DNA of 64,000 nt, taken from contig JAEFCZ010000042.1 in assembly GCA_016125975.1 (NCBI GenBank), positions 1 to 64,000 of the forward strand. The letters are read 5' to 3'. The stretch comes from Candidatus Nitrosopumilus sp. (GTDB lineage: Archaea; Thermoproteota; Nitrososphaeria; Nitrososphaerales; Nitrosopumilaceae). How positions within the stretch are numbered: the first letter of the stretch is position 1; every line of letters starts with the position of its first letter. The translations under genes were made by a program, and so were the position numbers. Under the pieces are notes generated by a model, which was given only the letters and a program-made list of their open reading frames with translations, did not search any database and had not been told where the DNA came from. Shown piece after piece: positions 53,330 to 64,000 of this stretch.

Positions 53330-56145
53330 TTTTTAACTAGTTTCTTTAGATATTTCCCAGTATAACTGCCAGGAGCTTTTGCAATGTCTTTTGGTGTACC
53401 TGTAGCAACAATTCTACCACCTTCATCACCACCTTCAGGACCTAAATCAATTATCCAATCAGAATTTTTTATGACATCCATATTATGTTCAATTACCACT
53501 ACAGTATTTCCAAGATTGGTCAGTCTATTTAGAACATCTAACAATTTTTGAACATCTGCAAAATGAAGTCCAGTTGTAGGCTCATCTAGAATATACATGG
53601 TTTTTCCAGTGCCTCGTTTTGATAATTCTGAGGCTAGTTTTACTCTTTGAGCCTCACCACCGGACAATGTAGTTGAAGATTGTCCAAGTTTGATATATCC
53701 CAATCCAACATCATAGATTGTTTGTAATTTTCTTTTTATTGCAGGAACATTTTCAAAGAAATTCAGAGCTTCATATACAGTCATGTCTAAAACGTCTGAG
53801 ATATTTTTTCCTTTGTATAGAACAGATAAAGTTTCAGAATTGTATCGCTTTCCTTTGCATTCATCACATTTTACATAAACATCAGAGAGAAATTGCATTT
53901 CAATTTGTTTTACTCCATCACCGTCACATGCAAAACATCTTCCATCAGCAACATTAAATGAAAATTGTCCAGGAGCATATCCGCGTTCTTTTGATAATTC
54001 AGTATTTGCATACAATTCTCTAATTGGGGTAAATGCACCAATGTATGTGGCAGGATTTGATCTAGGAGTTCTTCCAATTGGAGATTGATCAATTGCTATA
54101 ACCTTATCAATATTTTCCAAACCTACAATCTTTTTGTGATTTCCAGGTTTTACATTGGATTTGTAAAAGTGATTCTCTAGGGCTTTGAGTAAAATGTCAT
54201 TAATCAAAGTAGATTTACCAGAACCTGAAACACCAGTAATTGAAACAAAAAGACCCAAAGGAATTTCCACATCAATGTCTTTGAGATTATTTTCTGATGC
54301 TTTTTGTACAACAAGAGAGCCAGAATTGTTTCGGATTTTGTCTTCCAACATGATCAATGAATTATCTTTAAGATAATCACCAGTGACAGATTTGTGACCA
54401 TTGAGAATTTGTTTAACAGTTCCCTCAAAAACAACACTTCCGCCATTTACACCTGCACCTGGACCCAAATCTACCATCCAGTCTGAATTTCGTATAACTT
54501 CTTCGTCATGCTCTACTACAATGACAGTATTTCCAAGATTTCGTAGTTTATTTAGCGTTTTAATTAATCTGGCATTATCTCTTTGATGAAGACCAATGGT
54601 GGGTTCATCCAGCACATACAAGACACCAGTAAGATTAGAGCCAATTTGAGTGGCTAGTCGAATTCTTTGAGATTCACCACCAGACAATGTTGAACTTAAT
54701 CTGTTCAAAGTAAGATAATTCAAACCAACATTCATTAAAAATTCAAGTCGTTCTTTGATTTCTTTTAGTACATCTCTTGCAATGTATTGTTCATTTTCAG
54801 TTAATTTCAATGTGGAAAAGAAATCATAACAATGATCAATTGATAAATCACAAACATCCATGATTCCTTTATTATTAATTTTTACCGCAAGAGATTCAGG
54901 TTTTAGTTTTTTACCATCACATGCATTACATGGAGTATCTCTCATGAATTGTTTTAGCCATTCACGTTTTGATTCAGAATCAGTCTCCATAAAAACACGT
55001 TGAAGATTAGATAATACCCCTTCAAAGGCATTAGTGTATTGCCATGAAGAGTCACCAGACTTTGAACGGTAGTTAAAATCGATCAAGTCATCAGTACCAT
55101 ACAAAATAATTTGAAGATGCTTTGATTTTATTTTGTTTATTGGAGTCATCAAATCAAAACCAAACTTTTTTCCAACTGCCCTTAATGCCTGTCTTCTAAA
55201 TGAAGAAAATCGTCCACTCCAAGGAACAATTGCACCATCCAAAATAGATTTTGTTTTATCAGGTATCACTAAATCAGGATCAAACTCCATTTTAACACCA
55301 AGACCATTACATTCTTTACACAAACCAAATGGGGAGTTGAATGAAAAATTCCTTGGCTCTAATTCACCGACAGTCAATCCGCAGTAAGGACAAGCATTGT
55401 TTTGTGAAAATATTTTTTCAGATTTTTCTGATGCAATCATCACATCTCCTTTTGATGCCTTGATAGCAGTATGAATAGCCTCAAACAATCTTGAGCGTTC
55501 TGATTTTTCAGTAGTGATTCTGTCAACTACAATCTCAATATTGTGCCATTTTTGCCTATCAAGTGGAGGAATATCCTCATCTAGGCTCAAAATTTCACTA
55601 TTTAGGCGTATTCTAGAATAACCATCTTTTTTGATTTGTTCAAATAATTTCTCATAGGTTCCTTTTTTTCTTTGAATGATAGGCGATAAAACCAGGATTT
55701 TTTTTCCGGAGAATTCCCTTAGTACAGAATCACAAATAGTTTCTACAGACTGGGTAGATATTTTTCGTCCACAATTAGTACAATAAGATATACCAATTCT
55801 TGCATAAAGCAGTCTCATGTAATCATAAATTTCAGTAGTAGTTCCAACTGTAGAACGAGGGTTTTTACTAGTTGTCTTTTGTTGAATTGAGATTGCAGGT
55901 GATAGTCCTTCAATAGAATCAACATCAGGTTTATCCATCATCTCTAGAAATTGACGGGCATATGCAGAAAGAGATTCAACATATCGTCTCTGACCTTCAG
56001 CATAGATGGTATCAAAGGCCAAAGTAGATTTTCCAGAACCAGACAATCCACTAATTACAATTAGTTTATTTTTTGGAATATCAATGTCAATGTTTTTAAG
56101 ATTATGATGATGTGCACCACGAATTTTTAATTTATCTTCGGTCAT
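53326..56145 (-). CDS. uvrA: Excinuclease ABC subunit A
   Basis: [35 protein letters not shown]; two ABC modules with TLSGGE(S/A)QR. Confidence 0.98.
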   Translation of the reverse strand: MTEDKLKIRGAHHHNLKNIDIDIPKNKLIVISGLSGSGKSTLAFDTIYAEGQRRYVESLSAYARQFLEMMDKPDVDSIEGLSPAISIQQKTTSKNPRSTVGTTTEIYDYMRLLYARIGISYCTNCGRKISTQSVETICDSVLREFSGKKILVLSPIIQRKKGTYEKLFEQIKKDGYSRIRLNSEILSLDEDIPPLDRQKWHNIEIVVDRITTEKSERSRLFEAIHTAIKASKGDVMIASEKSEKIFSQNNACPYCGLTVGELEPRNFSFNSPFGLCKECNGLGVKMEFDPDLVIPDKTKSILDGAIVPWSGRFSSFRRQALRAVGKKFGFDLMTPINKIKSKHLQIILYGTDDLIDFNYRSKSGDSSWQYTNAFEGVLSNLQRVFMETDSESKREWLKQFMRDTPCNACDGKKLKPESLAVKINNKGIMDVCDLSIDHCYDFFSTLKLTENEQYIARDVLKEIKERLEFLMNVGLNYLTLNRLSSTLSGGESQRIRLATQIGSNLTGVLYVLDEPTIGLHQRDNARLIKTLNKLRNLGNTVIVVEHDEEVIRNSDWMVDLGPGAGVNGGSVVFEGTVKQILNGHKSVTGDYLKDNSLIMLEDKIRNNSGSLVVQKASENNLKDIDVEIPLGLFVSITGVSGSGKSTLINDILLKALENHFYKSNVKPGNHKKIVGLENIDKVIAIDQSPIGRTPRSNPATYIGAFTPIRELYANTELSKERGYAPGQFSFNVADGRCFACDGDGVKQIEMQFLSDVYVKCDECKGKRYNSETLSVLYKGKNISDVLDMTVYEALNFFENVPAIKRKLQTIYDVGLGYIKLGQSSTTLSGGEAQRVKLASELSKRGTGKTMYILDEPTTGLHFADVQKLLDVLNRLTNLGNTVVVIEHNMDVIKNSDWIIDLGPEGGDEGGRIVATGTPKDIAKAPGSYTGKYLKKLVKK

Positions 56146-58093
56146 TTTTTATTTCAATCTCCTTTTCTAGTCTTTTTATTCTATCTCTACATTCAATTGC
56201 ACGTTCAAAATCTAAATCTTCAGAATATTTTTTCATCTGAGCTTCTAAATCGATAATATCAGTAGCAATATCATGAGTTGATTTTAATTTTGAATCATCA
56301 AGTGTTGTAACTTGTTCTGGAACAGACTTGATAATTGTTTTTGGAGTTATGCCATAATCTTTGTTGTATTGAATTTGTTTTTCTCTACGACGCTTTGTTT
56401 CACTCATTGCATTTTTCATTGATTGGGTAGTAGTATCAGCATACATGACGACATTTCCATTTTCATTTCTTGCAGCCCTACCAAAAGTTTGAATCAAACT
56501 GGTAAAATTCCTAAGAAATCCTTCCTTATCAGCATCCAATATTGCAACAAGAGATACCTCTGGAATATCCAATCCTTCCCTTAGCAAATTAATTCCAACT
56601 AGAACATCAAATTCTCCCAGACGTAATTGCCTGATTAACTCAGTTCTCTGTAATCCTTCAATTTCAGAGTGCATATATCGTACACGAACTTGTTTTTTTG
56701 AGAGATATTCAGCCAGATCTTCAGCCATCCTTTTAGTCAGAGTAGTGACTAAAACACGCTCAGATTTTGCTACTTTTTTATTGATTTCTTCGATCAAGTC
56801 ATCCATTTGGTTTTTTGTAGGTCTAATCTCGACTTTAGGGTCCAATAATCCAGTTGGTCTTACTAGTTGTTCAGCAATATGAGATGAGATTTTCTTTTCA
56901 TATTCAGCAGGAGTTGCTGAAACAAAGATTGTGTTTTGAATGTATTTTTCAAATTCTTCAAATTTTAGCGGACGATTATCATATGCACTTGGCAGCCTAA
57001 ATCCATATGTGACTAGTTCTTTTTTTCTAGAATGATCACCTTTGTACATTCCATGTAGTTGTGGTAACGTAACATGGGATTCATCAATTACTAACAAATA
57101 ATCATCACCAAAAAAATCCATCAGACAAAATGCTTTTTCACCAGCCTTTCGTCCATCAAAGTGTCTAGAATAGTTTTCAATACCAGAACAATACCCTAAT
57201 TCTTCAATCATTTCCAAATCATACTTTGTTCTCATCTCTAGTCTCTGTTTTTCTAATTCATTTAATTCAGGTAATCGTTTCTTGAGTTCATCTTTAATTG
57301 ATTGTACTGCTTTTTTTCTAACATCTTTTGCAATAAGATAATGTTTTGCAGGGAAAATTTTCATTTGGTCAATCTTCTTTTTTTCTTTTAGCGAAACATG
57401 ATCAAGTAAAGAAATCTTTTCTACTTCATCACCAAACATAGAAATTCTTACAAGATCTTCAGAATATGCAGGAGTAATGTCAATTGTATCGCCCTTTACT
57501 CTAAAGTTTCCGGGAGCTACTTCAGTATCATTTCTCTCATATCGTGCATCAACTAGTTGTCTAATGAGTTCGTTTCGTTTAATTTCATCACCTGCATTAA
57601 TTATAATTGCTAAATCTTCCCAATCTTTGGGATTACCAAGAGAGTAGATACATGAAACAGTAGAGACAATTATTGTAGGCTCACCTGAGAGCAACATTGC
57701 AGTTGCCTCTAGTCTTAATTTTTCAATTTTTTCATTTATCTGAGTGTCTTTTTCGATGTAAGTATCAGTTTGAGGAAGATAACTTTCAGGTTGATAATAG
57801 TCATAATACGATACAAAATATCCAACATTATTTTTTGGAAAGAATTGTTTTAGTTCTGAGTATAGTTGAGCTGCAAGTGTTTTGTTATGAGATATGACCA
57901 GAGTGTTTTTTCCGGTTCTTGCAATAACATTTGCAACAGAGAATGTCTTTCCACTACCAGTTACACCCAACAATGTTTGAACGGTCTTGTTTTTGACTCC
58001 CTTGACTAGTGTATCAATTGCTTGAGGTTGATCACCTGTAGGGGCATATTCAGATGCTAATTCAAATTGAGTTATTTGTTCCAACAGGTACAA
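56132..58093 (-). CDS. uvrB: Excinuclease ABC subunit B
   Basis: TLLGVTGSGKTFSVANVIA, YYDYYQPESYLP, C-terminal UVR motif. Confidence 0.98.
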   Translation of the reverse strand: MYLLEQITQFELASEYAPTGDQPQAIDTLVKGVKNKTVQTLLGVTGSGKTFSVANVIARTGKNTLVISHNKTLAAQLYSELKQFFPKNNVGYFVSYYDYYQPESYLPQTDTYIEKDTQINEKIEKLRLEATAMLLSGEPTIIVSTVSCIYSLGNPKDWEDLAIIINAGDEIKRNELIRQLVDARYERNDTEVAPGNFRVKGDTIDITPAYSEDLVRISMFGDEVEKISLLDHVSLKEKKKIDQMKIFPAKHYLIAKDVRKKAVQSIKDELKKRLPELNELEKQRLEMRTKYDLEMIEELGYCSGIENYSRHFDGRKAGEKAFCLMDFFGDDYLLVIDESHVTLPQLHGMYKGDHSRKKELVTYGFRLPSAYDNRPLKFEEFEKYIQNTIFVSATPAEYEKKISSHIAEQLVRPTGLLDPKVEIRPTKNQMDDLIEEINKKVAKSERVLVTTLTKRMAEDLAEYLSKKQVRVRYMHSEIEGLQRTELIRQLRLGEFDVLVGINLLREGLDIPEVSLVAILDADKEGFLRNFTSLIQTFGRAARNENGNVVMYADTTTQSMKNAMSETKRRREKQIQYNKDYGITPKTIIKSVPEQVTTLDDSKLKSTHDIATDIIDLEAQMKKYSEDLDFERAIECRDRIKRLEKEIEIKNDRR

Positions 58094-58133
58094 TCCCCAA
58101 AAACTGAATTTAAAGCAATGGTGATATCAAAAA

Positions 58134-58757
58134 CTACCAAACAGGTTCATCGATCATTTTTAGGCCATCAGTGGTTTCCTCAAAGCCCATAATTTTCAAA
58201 GTTTCCTTAGATGTAGGAGAATTTCTTTCTAGAATTTTTTGTGCTAAAATTTGTCTAGAATAAGAGCGTAATTGCTGACCAATTTTGTATTTTCCTTTAA
58301 TTGATTCAGGAATCACCTTGATAACTGCAACCTCGTCCAATACTAGATCATTATTTTGTATTGGAATGTAATTGCCTTCAGGTTGATACTTTTTCATTAG
58401 TTCATTAAGTCCAAGAGCCTTTTCATCATCATCGTCAACAAAAACTGCTTTTCCTTTGATTACCACACTGATGTACAAAGTATCTGCTTGAGATGCATCA
58501 GTAGGATGTGAAAAATATGAAGGTAAAAATTCCAATTCTCTATCTACTTCAAATCCGACTTTGTTGTTTCTTGAAATATTATCTAATTTTTCGCCACTAG
58601 TATACGAATGCATGTAAATTGAATCATCAACAAATGCAAAATTCATAGGAATGATTTGAGGGTAACCATTCTCATCAATGCTTGCTATACGGCCAACGTG
58701 TTCTTCAGAAAGAAATTCTTTTATTTTTTCATAGGACTTTATTTCAAGACGCCCCAC
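58134..58757 (-). CDS. Pyridoxamine 5'-phosphate oxidase-like flavin protein
   Basis: VGRIASIDENGYPQIIPMNFAFVDDSIYMHSYTSGEKLDNISRNNKVGFEVD. Confidence 0.88.
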   Translation of the reverse strand: MGRLEIKSYEKIKEFLSEEHVGRIASIDENGYPQIIPMNFAFVDDSIYMHSYTSGEKLDNISRNNKVGFEVDRELEFLPSYFSHPTDASQADTLYISVVIKGKAVFVDDDDEKALGLNELMKKYQPEGNYIPIQNNDLVLDEVAVIKVIPESIKGKYKIGQQLRSYSRQILAQKILERNSPTSKETLKIMGFEETTDGLKMIDEPVW

Positions 58758-58826
58758 TAGTTTCAGATCAGTTGTGATTTGTGAATTGATCTAATAAACT
58801 TAATGTAACAAAATATACAAAAAACT

Positions 58827-59045
58827 ATGCGTGACCCATATCTTGACGAATTAAAAAGTGAATTCAATAAATACACAAATGATTTAAAAAAATTAAAAAA
58901 GAAACTTCTAAAAACAGATTCATCACAAGAACAAGAAAAAATGATCAGACAAATAGACAATATTGCAAAACAAATGGAGAATAATCAAAAACAGTCTGCA
59001 AAGGTCACAAAATCAAGAATTAAGGAAAGACGGTTAAAAAAATAA
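58827..59045 (+). CDS. Small charged coiled-coil protein
   Basis: ORF 72 aa. Confidence 0.6.
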   Translation: MRDPYLDELKSEFNKYTNDLKKLKKKLLKTDSSQEQEKMIRQIDNIAKQMENNQKQSAKVTKSRIKERRLKK

Positions 59046-59046
59046 T

Positions 59047-59136
59047 CTAATCTTCTTTGTCAAGTTCTTGTGCCAATGCCTTGATTTCTAAAATTCTACA
59101 AGACAGTTCATTGCATTCAGTTTCATAGTTGCCCAT
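59047..59136 (-). CDS. Very small protein (29 aa)
   Basis: Manual translation MGNYETECNELSCRILEIKALAQELDKED. Confidence 0.35.
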   Translation of the reverse strand: MGNYETECNELSCRILEIKALAQELDKED

Positions 59137-59231
59137 ATTAATAAATTACAAAAAATATCAAAAAAATACAAACGTCCTAAAACTTGACTTTATTCATCCA
59201 ATTTTTTTAATTAAATAAAATCACTTAATTT

Positions 59232-59672
59232 ATGATAAATTCTACAAGAATTATGGTCGAGTTTGATGAAGAGCGAGAAGAAGCTACCAATCAAGTATTG
59301 GATTTACTTGAAGAGTGGGGAACAGAATCAAAGTTCATCTGGTTTAGAGAACTACATAGAATCACAAACATTGACAAAGGATTACTACGAAACATCCTCA
59401 ATGAATTAAAAAAATCAAAAGAAATCAAAGAGATGCATGGGACAAATAATAGAATATTTTTCTGTCTTCGAAAGTATTACATCAAATGCAGGGATGTTGA
59501 ATTTAGATTCAAAGGAAAAGAAATAATGCTCAGAGATGGAAGCAAGACCAAAATTATTGCAGGTGCAACAAAGGCAACTGAGCGTACAAGAAAAAGATTA
59601 GAAAAACAGAGAAACAAACGTAGAGCAAAATCATTTACAAAAGCAAAAAACAAGAGACCGCACAAATCATAA
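59232..59672 (+). CDS. Predicted winged-helix-like protein with basic tail
   Basis: Helical N-terminus ITNIDKGLLRNILNELKKSKEI; tail RTRKRLEKQRNKRRAKSFTKAKNKRPHKS. Confidence 0.65.
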   Translation: MINSTRIMVEFDEEREEATNQVLDLLEEWGTESKFIWFRELHRITNIDKGLLRNILNELKKSKEIKEMHGTNNRIFFCLRKYYIKCRDVEFRFKGKEIMLRDGSKTKIIAGATKATERTRKRLEKQRNKRRAKSFTKAKNKRPHKS

Positions 59673-59912
59673 GGAATCTTCTGCTTGTCTTCTTGCAAAA
59701 TTAGATTCTGCTCGTTTTAGTTTTGCAGACTCAGCAACATCTTCAGTCATATCATAGAGTTCGTGAAGTTGCATATCAGGACTCAGTACATCTTCTTTTT
59801 CATCTTCTAGTTCAAGTTCCAAATTTGCCAGAATTTCTACATTTTCTTCTAAAATGTCAAGGCATTTTTTTACAGATTCAGGAAGGTCGTCATCCATCAC
59901 ATATTGTAACAA
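59667..59912 (-). CDS. UPF0147 family protein
   Basis: MDDDLPESVKKCLDILEENVEILANLELELEDEKEDVLSPDMQLHELYDMTED style. Confidence 0.65.
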   Translation of the reverse strand: MLQYVMDDDLPESVKKCLDILEENVEILANLELELEDEKEDVLSPDMQLHELYDMTEDVAESAKLKRAESNFARRQAEDSL

Positions 59913-59956
59913 ATAGTAAAGTAAATGATTTTCTGTATGTTATAGAATAGAACGCC

Positions 59957-61090
59957 TTATTGTTTGGCTTTTTCTCTCAAGGCAGGCATTACATGACTGG
60001 CAAATTTGTCAATAGAGCCAAAGTAATTCTTACCCCAGAATCTAATCACAAAGTGATTGACACCTGCATCCATGAATCTTTCAAATGTAGGAATGATGTC
60101 ATCAGGAGTTCCAACTGCAGTTGAAGAACGTGCAACTGGTTCAGGAATTTTAGTAGCTGCTTCTCTCATCTTTACAATCCAATCTTGATTAGACATTGAA
60201 TATTCTGTAAAGTATTTTCTAAAGTCAAAGCCTTCAATTTCTTTTAGACCATGAACACGAAGAATTTCTGGTTTAAACAAACTTACTTTGACAGCTTCTT
60301 TCATTCTTGCCCATGACTCTTCTGCATCTTCAGAAAAGTAGACATCAATGTCAAGGGCGTATTGGAAATTATCTTTTTCTTCTTGAGTTCTATTATTTTC
60401 ATCCATGGATACTTGAATTTGTTTTGCATGATCTTCAAAGAGTTCTGGTGTGTAACCAATTGGCAACCAACCATCACCAAGTTTTCCAGTTAATGCAAGT
60501 GTACGTTTACCACCAGATGCCATGTAAGTTGGTGGACGTGGTTTTCTAATTGGAGGCGCTTGTAAACATGCACCTTCAAGTTTGTAATATTTTCCCTCAT
60601 AATCTACGGTGTTATCAGGAGTTGATTCGTATAATGTATGAATAGTTTCAATTTGTTCTTCCCATTTTGAAACTGGTTTTTCAAATGGAATACAAAATTC
60701 TTTTAGATTCTGAGCTTCACCTGCACCAATTCCAAGAATTGCTCTGCCTTTTGAAACTCTATCAAGTGTGATTGCAGCAAGTGCAATGTTTGATGGGTGT
60801 CTTCGGATTGCATCAGTAACACAAGTTCCAAGTTCAACATTGTTTGTAACTGCAGCAATAGCTGAAAGCATAACCCATGGATCCAATACAATAGCATTTT
60901 TCCATTGTGGTACATTGGTGTGATCCATATAGAAAATAGAATCATAGCCAGTTTTGTCAGCAAGCATACATGCAGTTAAGATTTGGTCTTCAGTGTATCC
61001 GGCTCTTGCAACATTTAGACCGTTTTGAATACCAAATTTGAGTTGAGTCATGTAATGAACAATGATAATTAGCATAAATAAGTATTTCAA
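59957..61090 (-). CDS. LLM-class F420-dependent oxidoreductase
   Basis: VELGTCVTDAIRRHPSNIALAAITLDRVSKGRAILGIGAGEAQNL; likely internal start MTQLKFGIQNGLN. Confidence 0.92.
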   Translation of the reverse strand: MKYLFMLIIIVHYMTQLKFGIQNGLNVARAGYTEDQILTACMLADKTGYDSIFYMDHTNVPQWKNAIVLDPWVMLSAIAAVTNNVELGTCVTDAIRRHPSNIALAAITLDRVSKGRAILGIGAGEAQNLKEFCIPFEKPVSKWEEQIETIHTLYESTPDNTVDYEGKYYKLEGACLQAPPIRKPRPPTYMASGGKRTLALTGKLGDGWLPIGYTPELFEDHAKQIQVSMDENNRTQEEKDNFQYALDIDVYFSEDAEESWARMKEAVKVSLFKPEILRVHGLKEIEGFDFRKYFTEYSMSNQDWIVKMREAATKIPEPVARSSTAVGTPDDIIPTFERFMDAGVNHFVIRFWGKNYFGSIDKFASHVMPALREKAKQ

Positions 61091-61155
61091 GACAACGTAC
61101 CAATCAACGTATTCAAAAAATCAATACGAAATTCGTTAAAATAACTTAAAAAAAA

Positions 61156-63036
61156 TCAAACTACGATAATACCAGATTTTACCAAGTATTCTATACCATT
61201 AACAAATGTAGAATCATCAATTGTACCATCTGCCCACCATCCTGCGTTGTTCTTTATCCATGCTGGAATTTCATTAGAATCTGAACCTTCACCTTGAGAT
61301 GTTGGTGGAATTTTTAGAATGTCTTCTTTAATCAGGAATTGAATTCCTTGAATAAAAGAATCATCATTGATTGTACCTTCTGCCCACCATCCTGCGTTGT
61401 TTTTGATCCAATCAGGTACAGAAGGTTTTGATTCACCAACAGTAATTGAACCGATCATCCACGGATGAAGTGTACAATAATAATCAAAAGTTCCATTTTC
61501 TTCAAATTTGAAGGAGAACTTATCTCCAGCAGATATAACTCCACTATCAAAGATACCAGAAGAACCTTCATCTGGAGTTCCAGAGGTTACTGTATGTGCA
61601 GAACAATCCTTGTTATCCCACAATACAACTTGATTAGACTCAATATTCAGATTGTGGGAAATATAACAAGAATTATCATTCTCACATCCAGGTAATGCAG
61701 AGCCTACTGTAATATCAATAAAGTGATCACCTTCAATCTCTTCTTTTAGTTCAGAGACTTTGAATGAAAATTCTCCCGAGGTGTCAAAATTATTAACATT
61801 TGATATCCTTACAAGTGCAGCTCCAACTTCATTAAAACTTACTTTAAGAGAATCTGTTCCATCAGGGGCTTCTAATTCTTTTTTTGATTCTATTAAGTTA
61901 CCATTAAGAAAAATATCTAGATCATAAACATTTTGTTGGATGATTGCATTAGAAACAGGATCATGGAATTCTATATGCAATGTAACATCATTATTTGGAT
62001 TAATTTTTCCTTTTGGAGATATAGATAAATGAAATTTCCAGTCTTCTTCAGATGATAATTGAATAATTTTATCACCTTCTTCTAATGATGCATCACTTTT
62101 TTGAACATCTCGTAGTTTACCCGATTGTATACCAAAAATCATTTTTTCGTTTAGATAAGAAGGGTTTTCATCAATCATTTTTAGTAATTTTTTTGATGAA
62201 AGTAAAAAGTGAATAACAATTTCATCGTCACCAGAACGATCAATGGTACCAAAATAAGAGATGCCATTTACAGTTAACAAAATTTCATGGTTTTCAAAAA
62301 TATCCACTGTTTTTGGAAGATAATATTCAGCATGAACAAATGGTATTGATTCAATAAAGTTTTCATCCCAATTAAAGGGCATTTGTGCAGTGAGTTTTTT
62401 GTCTCTTTGATCATAGTGAAAGTTTTCTATTTTATCAAAATATGTTGCAAACATCAAATCATGAGTTACATCATCAATGTCTATGGAAAATGGAATGAAT
62501 TCTCCTATAGTAAACAAAATTTGAAATGTGGTATTAGTTCCAGATACGGGTTCACTATCAATGGACAATAATGTCATTTGAACATCAACCAGACCCCCTT
62601 CCAAAAATAATGGAGCCTCAATAGTCAGAGGGGAATCATTTGAGGCTAACCAGACACCATTTTCCATAGTTTCACCCAAGAAATTTAGATTTTGACTAGG
62701 TACAATTAACATCTGTATTTTTTCATCAGGTGAATACACATCAAAGTCTACAACTAGATTTCCTTGCCCATCAAAGATCTCAACACTATGTTCAGTACCT
62801 AAAACTACTTGTCCAGTATCATCATTAATTGTGGTAATATCAAAAATAATATGCTCTTCATTACCTTCTAAAATGGAAGGGTTTGTTTCTAATTCTATTT
62901 TGAAATAGTTTTGATTAATAAAAAGAACATCACTTGATTCGCTACCAGAACCACCACTATATGCAAATTGTGACATTCCAAAAGTAAGAAGGATTAAAAA
63001 AAATACCAATAAAAATTTCTGATTCATGTTGTACAT
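61156..63036 (-). CDS. Large exported cupredoxin protein with two C-terminal W-I/V-K-N-N-A-x-W-W repeats
   Basis: Signal peptide; cupredoxin SAHTVTSG ... YDYYCTLHPWMIGSITVG; VPDWIKNNAGWWAEGTINDDSF and IPAWIKNNAGWWADGTIDDSTF. Confidence 0.9.
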   Translation of the reverse strand: MYNMNQKFLLVFFLILLTFGMSQFAYSGGSGSESSDVLFINQNYFKIELETNPSILEGNEEHIIFDITTINDDTGQVVLGTEHSVEIFDGQGNLVVDFDVYSPDEKIQMLIVPSQNLNFLGETMENGVWLASNDSPLTIEAPLFLEGGLVDVQMTLLSIDSEPVSGTNTTFQILFTIGEFIPFSIDIDDVTHDLMFATYFDKIENFHYDQRDKKLTAQMPFNWDENFIESIPFVHAEYYLPKTVDIFENHEILLTVNGISYFGTIDRSGDDEIVIHFLLSSKKLLKMIDENPSYLNEKMIFGIQSGKLRDVQKSDASLEEGDKIIQLSSEEDWKFHLSISPKGKINPNNDVTLHIEFHDPVSNAIIQQNVYDLDIFLNGNLIESKKELEAPDGTDSLKVSFNEVGAALVRISNVNNFDTSGEFSFKVSELKEEIEGDHFIDITVGSALPGCENDNSCYISHNLNIESNQVVLWDNKDCSAHTVTSGTPDEGSSGIFDSGVISAGDKFSFKFEENGTFDYYCTLHPWMIGSITVGESKPSVPDWIKNNAGWWAEGTINDDSFIQGIQFLIKEDILKIPPTSQGEGSDSNEIPAWIKNNAGWWADGTIDDSTFVNGIEYLVKSGIIVV

Positions 63037-63066
63037 GTTGGAAAATATTTTACATATAAAATATAT

Positions 63067-63996
63067 CTATACTCGAATTAATCCAGTAGAGATCAAGTAT
63101 TTGATACCATTTGCAAATTCTACATCAGTGACATAATCTTGTGACCACCAATCAGCATTATTTCGTACCCATCTTGGAATATTGTTAATGTCAACTTCTT
63201 CACCATCCACAAGTATTGGTTCTGGTCTTGGAACATCAATAATTTGTTCTTGAACTAAATATTCAATACTTTTTGCAAAATCATTATCATTAATTTTTGA
63301 ATCAACCCACCAAGATGCATTTTGTTTTACCCAATCAGGAATTTGTATATCAGCTGAAACAGAATGAATAATTGCCTTATTTGCAGTGCGGGCATCAATT
63401 CTACTTAATTGTTCACTTGTAACTGTTTGGCCGTTAATTTGTTTTGGCATGGATGAATTAACGTCTGAAATTGTATCATCAATTGTTACTAGTCCAATAG
63501 GTTGATCAAATACAACTGTCCTGGCAGTGATCTCTTGATCATCATGATATGAATATGGCTTTGGCAAAGTCATATCAATATATTTTAGAGTTATAGTATC
63601 ACCATTTGCAACACGTAATCTATTTTCAGTAAGAGAACGATCATTCATTGTAACATAGAATTCACCTTGCAATACATCGATATAGTGACCTCCAATACGA
63701 CCTTCAAACAGTCCTAACTCACTAGCTTCCTCAAAGGCATGATGTTTTCCTACCACCTGTTTCAAAACAGCTTCAGGGGCTACTTGGAATGAGAATGATT
63801 GAGAAGCATCAGTATCAAACAAGTCTTTGTACACGATTTTAACTGACCCACGTTCATCAAATCTAACTTTTTCAATTGCTTGTCCATCACCAGAAAACCC
63901 TGATCTGACATCAATTAATTCGCCATTAAACCAAACTTCCATAGTATATGACAACTTTGTTTGATGAATATCAGTAAGTCCTTCATGAACCATCAA
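63067..63996 (-). CDS. Exported protein with WW-type repeats (probably 5'-truncated by window edge)
   Basis: IPDWVKQNASWWVDSKINDNDFAKSIEYLVQEQIIDVP and IPRWVRNNADWWSQDYVTDVEFANGIKYLISTGLIRV. Confidence 0.8.
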   Translation of the reverse strand: MMVHEGLTDIHQTKLSYTMEVWFNGELIDVRSGFSGDGQAIEKVRFDERGSVKIVYKDLFDTDASQSFSFQVAPEAVLKQVVGKHHAFEEASELGLFEGRIGGHYIDVLQGEFYVTMNDRSLTENRLRVANGDTITLKYIDMTLPKPYSYHDDQEITARTVVFDQPIGLVTIDDTISDVNSSMPKQINGQTVTSEQLSRIDARTANKAIIHSVSADIQIPDWVKQNASWWVDSKINDNDFAKSIEYLVQEQIIDVPRPEPILVDGEEVDINNIPRWVRNNADWWSQDYVTDVEFANGIKYLISTGLIRV

Positions 63997-64000
63997 GTTC

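Noticed and set aside
59957-61090. N-terminal hydrophobic extension MKYLFMLIIIVHY on the LLM oxidoreductase
   Set aside because: Likely upstream non-coding sequence; the family start fits MTQLKFGIQNGLN
1-64000. tRNA genes
   Set aside because: Scanned by eye for T-arm (GTTCRANNC) plus acceptor pairing; nothing convincing found, but introns or unusual tRNAs could be missed without tRNAscan
1-64000. Mobile elements, integrases, toxin-antitoxin or defence islands
   Set aside because: No transposase, integrase, restriction, Cas or recognised defence genes in the translated ORFs

Overview
The window is a gene-dense, AT-rich archaeal chromosomal segment, most likely from a marine ammonia-oxidising thaumarchaeon (Nitrosopumilus-like). 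The lineage is inferred from gene content and style: Amt/GlnK, cupredoxin proteins, FBP aldolase/phosphatase, a 3-hydroxyacyl-CoA dehydrogenase of the type used in the 3HP/4HB cycle, a J-domain-ferredoxin fusion, and bacterial-type UvrABC. The first ~62 bp are the 5' end of a 16S rRNA gene on the minus strand. Most of the window is ordinary housekeeping sequence (rpoP, rps10, EF-1alpha, DNA ligase, endA, purM, elp3, lysS, citrate synthase, uvrB-uvrA-uvrC). I saw no tRNA gene, CRISPR array, transposon or prophage. The most notable observations are: (1) a 588-aa tandem SDR protein with a malonyl-CoA-reductase-like layout, coupled to a hotdog/MaoC-like gene; (2) a 'half-PII' protein convergent with amt/glnK, plus a perfect 17-bp inverted repeat in the amt/glnK divergent promoter; (3) several broken genes (two in-frame TGAs where Trp is plausible, a frameshifted MEDS-like protein, a histidine kinase with a disrupted 5' end); (4) a 15-bp-stem structured element upstream of 16S; (5) a minimal beta-carbonic-anhydrase-like protein; (6) a Cys-repeat secreted protein; (7) several unrelated small proteins sharing an MGLF-[K/R/S/G]-[K/R] N-terminus. 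All family assignments are by eye from the translated sequences; no searches were run.
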